Positions 5,064-10,445 of a DNA stretch of 10,445 nt are shown here, piece by piece. Positions within the stretch are counted from its first letter, which is position 1. Each line of letters opens with the position of its first letter. The position numbers and the translations under genes are program-made. The notes below the pieces were generated by a model, which was not told the origin of the DNA, made no database searches, and was given only the letters and a program-made list of their open reading frames with translations. This DNA is from Rhodocyclales bacterium. Its GTDB lineage: Bacteria; Pseudomonadota; Gammaproteobacteria; Burkholderiales; Rhodocyclaceae. Location: assembly GCA_021413665.1 (NCBI GenBank), contig JAIOPW010000265.1, forward strand, positions 1 to 10,445, given 5' to 3'.

Positions 5064-5682
5064 TCTGAAAGTCGGCGCTGGTGAGGCGGCGAGTCTGGGT
5101 GTTGTAACGGCTGCAATGGTAGCTGTCGACCAGGATGCGGCCACCCGAGCCCGAAGGCGCGAGGTCATAAGGCGGCAGGGCGTGGCGCGTGCCGTGACCG
5201 AAAGCCAGTGCCGACTGCCTGAGCCCCATCGCCATCAGCACCGCCTTGTGCGCCACCAGCCCCAGCGCGAGGATCACGCGCACCTCGGGCGAGGCCTGCA
5301 ACTCGGCGGCCAGATAGTGGTTGCAGGTCTTGATCTCGGCCGGCTCCGGCTTGTTTTCCGGCGGCAGGCATTTCACCGCGTTGGTGATGCGGCAATCAGT
5401 CAGAACCAGTCCGTCATCCGCCGATTCCGACACCGGCCGCGAGCCGAAACCGAAGGCATGCAAGGTTTCATAGAGCAGGATGCCGGCATGGTCGCCGGTG
5501 AAGGGCCGCCCGGTGCGATTGGCACCATGCATGCCGGGCGCAAGGCCGACAATCAGCAACCGAGCCTGCGGATCGCCAAAAGGCAGCACCGGACGGGCGT
5601 GATAGTCCGGCTGGCGGCAACGCACCTCGGCGAGGAATCCCGCCAGGCGCGGGCAGTCGGTGCAACGTAAAAGTGCATTCAT
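5023..5682 (-). CDS. Uracil-DNA glycosylase, family 5 (UDGb) type
   Basis: Predicted to remove uracil, and perhaps other deaminated bases, from DNA at the start of base excision repair. In the 219-residue reading, motif 1 is GLAPGMHGANRTGRPFTGD at 46-64, close to the GLAPAxHGxNRTGR pattern of family 5. The catalytic-loop histidine is His189 in SYHCSRYNTQT. Four cysteines (7, 10, 105, 120; CTDC, KCLPPENK, KTC) fit the [4Fe-4S] cluster of families 4 and 5. In the histidine loop the usual HPS reads HCS. Start 5682 places the CxxC near the N-terminus as in relatives; ATG 5706 adds eight residues and would overlap the earP start. It heads the run into uvrC (41-nt overlap), linking base and nucleotide excision repair genes. 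Only 22 bp separate it from earP, so its promoter must lie within earP. Confidence 0.9.
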   Translation of the reverse strand: MNALLRCTDCPRLAGFLAEVRCRQPDYHARPVLPFGDPQARLLIVGLAPGMHGANRTGRPFTGDHAGILLYETLHAFGFGSRPVSESADDGLVLTDCRITNAVKCLPPENKPEPAEIKTCNHYLAAELQASPEVRVILALGLVAHKAVLMAMGLRQSALAFGHGTRHALPPYDLAPSGSGGRILVDSYHCSRYNTQTRRLTSADFQNVFQSIRKELDAA

Positions 5683-5704
5683 TCGGCTAGGATACCGCCT
5701 CGCC

Positions 5705-6751
5705 ATGACGAACCAGCCAACTCACTGCGACATTTTCTGCGTCGTCGTCGACAACTACGGCGATGCCGGCGTCTGCTGGAGGCTGGCGAACCAGTTGGCC
5801 GGCGAACACGGCTGGCGGGTGAGGCTCTGGATCGACGACCCGGCCCCTTTGCGGCTGCTGGCGCCGGACCATGCGTCGGGGCCGGTCGAGGTGCAGCCAT
5901 GGCCGCAAGCCCGGCCCGGCAACGGGTGCGCCGACGTCGTGATCGAAGCCTTCGCCTGCGAGCTGCCGGCACCCTATGTCGAAGCCATGACACAACGGCC
6001 GCAGCCTCCGGTCTGGCTCAACCTCGAATACCTGTCCGCCGAATCCTGGGTCGCCGGCTGCCACGGCCTGCCCTCGCCGCATCCGCGCCTGCCGCTGCGC
6101 AAGCATTTCTTCTTTCCCGGCTTCGGGCCGGGCACCGGCGGGCTGCTGCGCGAACGCGACTACGACGAAAAGCGCGCGCGCTTCGATGCCGCCGCCTTCC
6201 GCGCCGAATTCGACCTGCCGCCGAAGGCAGTGGATGAATTGACGATCTCGCTGTTCAGCTACCCCGACAACACGGCCTTGCCCGGACTGCTGGCATCCTG
6301 GGCAGCATCTCCGACACCCATCCGGGTGCTGCGGCCGGGCAGCGGCGAGGCGGCACGGACCACCGGCAACCTGAGCCTGTATCCGCTGCCCTTCCTGCCC
6401 CAGGTCCGCTACGACGAACTGCTCTGGGCCTGCGACCTCAATTTCGTGCGCGGCGAGGATTCCTTCGTTCGCGCCCAGTGGGCCGCAAAGCCCTTCGTCT
6501 GGCAGATCTACCCCCAGGCGGAAGACGCACACAGGGTCAAGCTCGACGCCTTTCTCGCACTGCACCCCGCCGGAGAACAACTGTGCCCCTTCTGGCATGC
6601 CTGGAACGGCGTCGGCGAAACCGACTGGCCGGCCTTTGCCAAGTCCCTGCCAGGCCTTGTCGCCCCGATGCGGCAATGGGCCGACACCCTCGCCGCCCGT
6701 CGCGATCTCGCCGCCGAGCTTGTGCATTTCTGCCGTGAGCGGCTAAAATAG
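5705..6751 (+). CDS. earP: EF-P arginine rhamnosyltransferase EarP
   Basis: EarP transfers rhamnose from dTDP-L-rhamnose to Arg32 of elongation factor P, inverting the anomeric centre, and so activates EF-P to rescue ribosomes stalled at proline runs. The 348-residue protein is full length. It has the N-terminal catalytic loop VVVDNYGDAGVCWRLANQLA (Asp16, Asp20) and, in the C-terminal Rossmann-like half, RGEDSF at 249-254 and the nucleotide-sugar signature YPQAEDAHRVKLDAFL at 269-284, typical of the GT-B fold family formerly DUF2331. Start 5705 gives the normal N-terminus; an upstream in-frame ATG at 5660 would run into the divergent glycosylase gene. It is followed after 34 bp by efp, its substrate, a standard pairing in beta- and gammaproteobacteria that lack the EpmA lysine pathway. 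Confidence 0.96.
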   Translation: MTNQPTHCDIFCVVVDNYGDAGVCWRLANQLAGEHGWRVRLWIDDPAPLRLLAPDHASGPVEVQPWPQARPGNGCADVVIEAFACELPAPYVEAMTQRPQPPVWLNLEYLSAESWVAGCHGLPSPHPRLPLRKHFFFPGFGPGTGGLLRERDYDEKRARFDAAAFRAEFDLPPKAVDELTISLFSYPDNTALPGLLASWAASPTPIRVLRPGSGEAARTTGNLSLYPLPFLPQVRYDELLWACDLNFVRGEDSFVRAQWAAKPFVWQIYPQAEDAHRVKLDAFLALHPAGEQLCPFWHAWNGVGETDWPAFAKSLPGLVAPMRQWADTLAARRDLAAELVHFCRERLK

Positions 6752-6785
6752 CGGGTTCCAAATTTCCGCCCCAGGAAGTACCGCC

Positions 6786-7343
6786 ATGAAAACCGCTCAA
6801 GAACTCCGCGCCGGCAACGTCATCATGATCGGCAACGATCCGCTCGTCGTGCAAAAGGCCGAATACAGCAAGGGCGGCCGCAGCTCGGCGGTCGTCAAGT
6901 TCAAATTCAAGAACCTGCTCTCCGGCGCCGCTTCCGAATCTGTCTACAAGGCCGACGACAAGTTCGAGCAGGTCGTCCCCGAGCGCAAGGAATGCACCTA
7001 TTCCTACTTCGCCGACCCGATGTACGTCTTCATGGACACCGAGTACAACCAGTACGAAGTCGAAGGCGAGAACATGGTCGATGCCGTAAATTACATCGAA
7101 GACGGCATGCCGGTCGAAGTGGTGTTCTACGACGGCAAGGCCATCTCGGTCGAAATGCCGAACAGCGTCGTGCGCGAAGTGATCTACACCGAACCCGCCG
7201 TCAAGGGCGACACCTCGGGCAAGGTCATGAAGCCGGCCAAGATCAGCACCGGCATGGAACTCCCCGTACCGCTCTTCGTCGAGATCGGCAACAAGATCGA
7301 AATCGACACGCGCACCGGCGAGTACAAGAACCGGGTCAAGTAA
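6786..7343 (+). CDS. efp: Translation elongation factor P
   Basis: EF-P binds between the P and E sites of the ribosome and stimulates peptide bond formation at consecutive prolines. The 185-residue protein has the three beta-barrel domains of the family: a KOW-like N-domain (about 1-63), OB domain II (about 65-128) and OB domain III (about 130-185, with TGMELPVPLFVEIGNKIEID and RTGEY). The tip loop reads SKGGRSSA, with Arg32 at the modified position, not the Lys34 type used by EpmA. This fits the EarP gene directly upstream. A ribosome binding site AGGAAG precedes the ATG by about 8 nt. An intrinsic terminator lies about 20 bp after the stop. Confidence 0.98.
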   Translation: MKTAQELRAGNVIMIGNDPLVVQKAEYSKGGRSSAVVKFKFKNLLSGAASESVYKADDKFEQVVPERKECTYSYFADPMYVFMDTEYNQYEVEGENMVDAVNYIEDGMPVEVVFYDGKAISVEMPNSVVREVIYTEPAVKGDTSGKVMKPAKISTGMELPVPLFVEIGNKIEIDTRTGEYKNRVK

Positions 7344-7365
7344 GCGCGATTCAGCGCTACAAACG

Positions 7366-7395
7366 ACGGGCAGCTTCGGCTGCCCGTTTGCTTTT
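7366..7395 (+). terminator. Intrinsic terminator of efp
   Basis: A perfect 9-bp stem (ACGGGCAGC at 7366-7374 with GCTGCCCGT at 7379-7387) is closed by a TTCG tetraloop on a C-G pair, an extra-stable arrangement, and is followed by TTTGCTTTT. It lies between the convergent efp and amidohydrolase genes. The run of T is on the plus strand only, so it mainly ends the earP-efp transcript, though the hairpin could also slow traffic from the opposite side. Confidence 0.9.
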
Positions 7396-8556
7396 CTACG
7401 CCAGCGCCCGCTCCGCCAGCCTCACCCAGTAGCGGATGCCGGTGGCGATTATCTCGTCGTTGAAGTCGTAGTGCGGGCTGTGCAGCATGCAGCCGCCCTC
7501 GCCCGGCCCGTTGCCGAGCCAGACGTAACAGGCCGGCACCACCCTGGCGAGATAGGCGAAGTCCTCGGCGCCCATGCTCGGCGGCAGTTGCGTCATCACC
7601 TGCCCGTCGCCGACCACATGGCGCGCGACTTCGCGTGCAATGAAGGTCGGATCGGCGGCATTGATCGTCGGCGGATAACCGCGCTCGTAGCGCAAATCGA
7701 TGCTGACCCGGTAGGTCGCCTCGATGCCGCTGCAGATGCGGCGCAAGCCTTCTTCGAGCTTGTCCTGAAGCTCGCCGTTGAGGGAACGCACCGTGCCGCC
7801 GAGCACGGCGGTCTCGGGCAGTACGTTGTCGGCATGGCCGGCTTGAAAACGCGTCACGCTGACCACGGCCGAATCCAGCGGATCGGTATTGCGCGACACC
7901 AGCGACTGCGCCGCTTGCACCAGCGCGCTGCCGGCCAGCACCACGTCCACCGCCTGGTGCGGCATCGCGGCATGGCCGCCGCGCCCGGTGATCTCGATCT
8001 CGAAGCGATCGGTACCGGCCATCACCGGCCCGTCGGTGACGCCGAAACTGCCGGCCGCCATGCCGGGCCAGTTGTGCAGACCGAACACCATGTCCATCGG
8101 GAAGCGGTCGAACAAACCCTCTTCGACCATGACGCGGCCGCCGCCCTCATGCTCCTCCGCCGGCTGGAAAATGAAATACACGGTGCCGTCGAAGTTGCGC
8201 AGCCGGCTCAAGGCCTCCGCCGCGCCGAGCAACATCGCGGTGTGGCCGTCGTGGCCGCAGGCGTGCATCTTTCCATGGTGCGTCGAATGGTGGGGAAAGC
8301 TGTTCAGTTCCGTCAGTGGCAGCGCATCCATGTCGGCGCGCAGGCCGATCGCCTTCTTGCCGCTGCCCAGCGCGAGTTTCGCCACCACCCCGGTACGGGC
8401 GATGCCGCGATGGACTTCGAGGCCGAGGCCGTCGAGATAGGCGGCGACTTTTTCCGCGGTGCGCTTCTCGTCGAAGGCCAGTTCGGGATGGGCGTGGATG
8501 TCGCGGCGGAAGGCGGCGATCTTCGACGTCAGGGTCGGCAGCAGTTCGTTGATCAT
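7396..8556 (-). CDS. M20-family amidohydrolase (hippurate hydrolase / N-acyl amino acid hydrolase-like)
   Basis: A cytosolic di-metal peptidase-fold enzyme that hydrolyses the amide bond of an N-acylated amino acid or similar compound. The 386-residue protein shows the M20D ligand pattern: MHACGHDGH (Cys100, His102), QPAEEHEGGG (Glu134/Glu135), GLHNWPG (His161) and LHSPHYDFND (His359). Asp75 and Asp77 lie in LRADMDALP, and the dimerisation lid domain covers about 180-290 (GRGGHAAMPH). No signal peptide is present. Length and order match HipO and AbgB relatives, but the substrate cannot be read from sequence; aromatic acyl amino acids, indole-acetyl conjugates and N-acetyl amino acids are all known in the family. 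The start at 8556 has only a weak upstream GGAT. The gene is divergent from dinB (95 bp) and convergent with efp. Confidence 0.93.
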   Translation of the reverse strand: MINELLPTLTSKIAAFRRDIHAHPELAFDEKRTAEKVAAYLDGLGLEVHRGIARTGVVAKLALGSGKKAIGLRADMDALPLTELNSFPHHSTHHGKMHACGHDGHTAMLLGAAEALSRLRNFDGTVYFIFQPAEEHEGGGRVMVEEGLFDRFPMDMVFGLHNWPGMAAGSFGVTDGPVMAGTDRFEIEITGRGGHAAMPHQAVDVVLAGSALVQAAQSLVSRNTDPLDSAVVSVTRFQAGHADNVLPETAVLGGTVRSLNGELQDKLEEGLRRICSGIEATYRVSIDLRYERGYPPTINAADPTFIAREVARHVVGDGQVMTQLPPSMGAEDFAYLARVVPACYVWLGNGPGEGGCMLHSPHYDFNDEIIATGIRYWVRLAERALA

Positions 8557-8651
8557 GGCTGATCCATTCAGGCAATACTGATTCCGGCAATCCTAGCCCA
8601 AACCGGCGCCGCGAATGCGAACCCCGCGAATTCCGGTATCTTCGCCTGACG

Positions 8652-9818
8652 ATGGACACGCACCCGCGCCGCATTGCCCACCTCGACATGGACGCCTTCT
8701 ACGCGTCGGTCGAACTGCTGCGCTATCCCGAGCTGCGCGGCCTCCCGGTAGTGATCGGCGGACGCAGCAGCCACCAGCCGGAACTGCTTCCCGACGGCAG
8801 TCGTCGCTTTGCCCGCTTGCGCGACTACGTCGGGCGCGGCGTGATCACCACCTCGACCTACGAGGCGCGGGCGCTGGGCGTGTTCTCCGGCATGGGCGTG
8901 ATGAAGGCGGCGAAACTCGCCCCCGATGCCATCCTGCTGCCGGTCGACTTCGACGCCTATCGCCACTACTCGCGCCTGTTCAAGGCCGCCGTCGCCGCCG
9001 TGGCGCCGCAGATCGAGGATCGCGGCATCGACGAAATCTACATCGACCTGAGCGAATTGCCCGGCGCGACGGAAACGCTCGCGCGGCGTATCAAGCAGGC
9101 GGTGAAGGACGCCACCGGGCTGTCCTGCTCGATCGGCGTCAGCCCCAACAAGCTGCTGTCCAAGATCTGCTCCGACCTGGAAAAGCCCGACGGCCTGACC
9201 CTGCTCGATCCGGCCGACATCCCGGCGCGCATCTGGCCGCTGCCGGTACGCAAGATCAACGGCATCGGCCCCAAGGCCGGCGAGAAGCTCGCGGCGCTCG
9301 GCATCACGACCATCGCCGAACTGGCGCAGGCCGAACCGGCCCTGCTGCAAGCCAGCTTCGGTCGCAGTTACGCCGAATGGCTGCATACGGCCTCGCACGG
9401 TATCGACGAGCGACCCGTGGTTACGAGTTCGGAGCCCAAGTCGATAAGCCGCGAAACCACCTTTGAACGCGACCTCCACCCGCGCCATGACCGCGCCACC
9501 CTCTCCGAAGTCTTCACCGCGCTATGCACGCGCCTCGCCGGCGACCTGCAACGCAAGGGCTACCTCGGCCGCACCATAGGGATCAAGCTGCGCTTCGACG
9601 ACTTCCGCACCGTGACCCGCGACCTGACCCTGCCCGACCCCACGGCCGACGCCGTCGCGATCCGCCGCGCCGCCGGCGAGTGCCTGCGCCGCGTGCCGCT
9701 CGAGCGGAAATTGCGCCTGCTCGGGGTTCGCGCCAGCGCGCTGTCGCGCCGCGACACACCTCAGGCCATAACCGAACCGGCGCAGGGTGAGTTGCAGCTG
9801 GCCGCCCCTTCACGCTGA
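8652..9818 (+). CDS. dinB: DNA polymerase IV (Y-family translesion polymerase)
   Basis: A low-fidelity polymerase that copies past damaged bases. In the 388-residue protein the palm motif HLDMDAFYASVE (Asp12, Asp14) and the pair Asp127-Glu128 in IDEIYIDL supply the metal ligands; Tyr17 sits at the steric-gate position (Phe13 in E. coli). GRGVITTSTYEARALGV (61-77) and SCSIGVSPNKLLSKICSDLEKPDG (159-181) are conserved, helix-hairpin-helix contacts lie at about 200-225, and the little finger at about 260-365. Between VIGG and GRGV there is an extra segment of about 22 residues (39-60) that E. coli Pol IV lacks; I believe it is usual in a betaproteobacterial DinB group. The tail QGELQL (378-383) resembles a beta-clamp-binding motif. 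No LexA box is visible upstream and the ribosome binding site is weak. Confidence 0.94.
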   Translation: MDTHPRRIAHLDMDAFYASVELLRYPELRGLPVVIGGRSSHQPELLPDGSRRFARLRDYVGRGVITTSTYEARALGVFSGMGVMKAAKLAPDAILLPVDFDAYRHYSRLFKAAVAAVAPQIEDRGIDEIYIDLSELPGATETLARRIKQAVKDATGLSCSIGVSPNKLLSKICSDLEKPDGLTLLDPADIPARIWPLPVRKINGIGPKAGEKLAALGITTIAELAQAEPALLQASFGRSYAEWLHTASHGIDERPVVTSSEPKSISRETTFERDLHPRHDRATLSEVFTALCTRLAGDLQRKGYLGRTIGIKLRFDDFRTVTRDLTLPDPTADAVAIRRAAGECLRRVPLERKLRLLGVRASALSRRDTPQAITEPAQGELQLAAPSR

Positions 9819-9830
9819 TCAGGACCGACA

Positions 9831-10106
9831 ATGGCACTCTTCCTCTTGCTCATCGTCCTTCTTGCAATTGCCTGGGGCCTGGCGGACCATCAATTGCAGA
9901 GCCGCATCGAAACGCCACCCGCCGCAGTGGTACCGAAATCCGCGCCCACGACACAGGCGCCGCCCGAGCTTGCGCCTCCGGCTGTCGATGCACCCGCGAG
10001 CACCCAGTCCGCCGCTGGTACCGAAACGCCTGCCGTCGTGGAAGCGGCATCCGCCGCAGACACCAGGGCGGCCGCGCCGGCGGCTCCCGAGGGGACGCGC
10101 GAGTGA
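9831..10106 (+). CDS. Hypothetical small Ala/Pro-rich membrane-anchored protein
   Basis: A 91-residue protein I do not recognise. Residues 2-18 (ALFLLLIVLLAIAWGLA) form one hydrophobic helix, an uncleaved anchor or signal-like segment without N-terminal basic residues. The rest is low complexity, dominated by Ala, Pro, Thr and Glu (PPAAVV, APPELAPPAVDAPAS, AAPAAPEGTRE), as in flexible periplasmic linkers. No catalytic or binding motif is visible. It begins 12 nt after dinB with AGGA seven bases before the ATG, so it is probably co-transcribed with dinB, though nothing links it to DNA repair. Fast-evolving composition and short length leave some doubt, but the start signals and tight spacing favour a real gene. 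Confidence 0.6.
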   Translation: MALFLLLIVLLAIAWGLADHQLQSRIETPPAAVVPKSAPTTQAPPELAPPAVDAPASTQSAAGTETPAVVEAASAADTRAAAPAAPEGTRE

Positions 10107-10182
10107 GCCGCCGAGCCGGGCCTGAACGTCGCCTTGTTAGAATGAACCCCCTTCCGAACAGCGCCCCGGGGTGCATGAGCCC

Positions 10183-10445
10183 ATGAAATTTCCGACCATC
10201 GCGCTGGCGCTGCTGCTGCTCCCCCTCCCCCCCGCCCATGCCGGCAAGACCCTCGACCAGGTCCGGCAACGCGCGCAACTGGCCTGCGGCGTCAGCACCG
10301 GCGTGATCGGCTTTTCCTCGGCCGACAGCCAAGGGCGCTGGAACGGCATGGACGTCGATATCTGCCGCGCCATCGCCGCCGCCGTACTGAACGACCCGGC
10401 CAAGGTCAAGTACGTGCCGCTCAACGCGCAGCAGCGCTTCACCGC
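10183..10445 (+). CDS. Periplasmic amino acid-binding protein of ABC transporter, AapJ/BztA type (5' part)
   Basis: The first 87 codons of a gene that leaves the window. The protein starts with a Sec signal peptide (MKFPTIALALLLLP, cleavage expected after AHA at about residue 20). It then reads KTLDQVRQRAQLACGVSTGV, GFSSADSQGRWNGMDVDICRAIAAAVL and KVKYVPLNAQQRF, which matches the N-terminal lobe of the general L-amino-acid-binding proteins AapJ and BztA (family 3 solute-binding proteins). It would capture amino acids in the periplasm and hand them to AapQ/AapM-like permeases, expected downstream. A GGGGTG sequence lies about 7 nt before the ATG. A possible -10 element TAGAAT is at 10138-10143, with no convincing -35 box. 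The gap from the preceding gene is 76 bp, so it may have its own promoter. Confidence 0.85.
   Translation, partial: MKFPTIALALLLLPLPPAHAGKTLDQVRQRAQLACGVSTGVIGFSSADSQGRWNGMDVDICRAIAAAVLNDPAKVKYVPLNAQQRFT

Noticed and set aside
3534..5084. Long open frame antisense to uvrC (516 codons)
   Set aside because: It has low-complexity His/Arg/Ala-rich content with no family resemblance; it is the expected shadow of a GC-rich gene whose sense product is plainly UvrC.
5687..6727. Open frame antisense to earP
   Set aside because: Gly/Val/Gln/Arg-rich shadow; EarP motifs are on the other strand.
7471..8562. Long open frame antisense to the amidohydrolase
   Set aside because: It mirrors the codon structure of the M20 gene, has no recognisable domain, and the sense strand carries every metal ligand.
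8557..8651. LexA (SOS) box upstream of dinB
   Set aside because: No CTG-N10-CAG-like site is visible in the gap.
8568..9488. Open frame antisense to dinB
   Set aside because: No domain signal, while the sense frame has all polymerase motifs.
10175..10186. Three-codon upstream reading frame (ATG AGC CCA TGA) overlapping the amino-acid-binding protein start
   Set aside because: Too short to support; the overlap is likely by chance.
1..10445. CRISPR array, insertion sequence ends, toxin-antitoxin or restriction genes
   Set aside because: No regularly spaced repeats, transposase or such gene pairs were seen in either strand.

Overview
The window looks like the chromosome of a GC-rich betaproteobacterium, probably Rhodocyclales or a relative. 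The reasons are the conserved order uracil-DNA glycosylase/uvrC/pgsA/tRNA-Gly/tRNA-Cys, the adjacent earP and efp genes with an EF-P carrying Arg32, and a DinB of the long-finger type I associate with Burkholderiales and relatives. No rRNA or species marker is present, so the lineage is an inference.

Bases 1 to about 2359 are one end of an integrative mobile element. It is less GC-rich, with an AT-rich control region near 781-860. It holds the start of a ParA-type ATPase gene (minus), a sigma-70-family sigma factor (minus), then divergently a DUF4224-type small protein and a tyrosine integrase (plus). The integrase ends 34 bp from the 3' end of tRNA-Cys, the usual picture of a tRNA-targeted ICE, island or prophage. 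The far attachment site is outside the window. A perfect 28-bp palindrome lies inside the last codons of the integrase.

Bases 2359-5682 are a minus-strand chromosomal block: family-5-type uracil-DNA glycosylase, uvrC (overlapping it by 41 nt), pgsA (1 nt after uvrC), tRNA-Gly(GCC) and tRNA-Cys(GCA). A consensus sigma-70 promoter for the tRNAs has its -35 box built over the pgsA stop codon. The spacer between the tRNAs is unusual: a terminator-like hairpin followed by two exactly adjacent 39-nt hairpin units whose stems covary. In E. coli the same block continues with tRNA-Leu; here the element follows instead.

Bases 5705-7395 run on the plus strand: earP, which rhamnosylates EF-P at Arg32, then efp, then an intrinsic terminator with a UUCG loop. 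Convergent to it (7396-8556, minus) is an M20-family aminoacylase/hippurate-hydrolase-like amidohydrolase. Divergent from that, on the plus strand, come dinB (DNA polymerase IV), a small Ala/Pro-rich membrane-anchored protein, and the 5' part of a periplasmic amino-acid-binding protein gene of the AapJ/BztA type that leaves the window.

I recognise no wholly new multi-gene system. The best candidates for something undescribed are the covarying tandem repeats between the tRNAs, the integrase-terminal palindrome, and the pairing of a dedicated sigma factor with ParA at the integrase end of the element.
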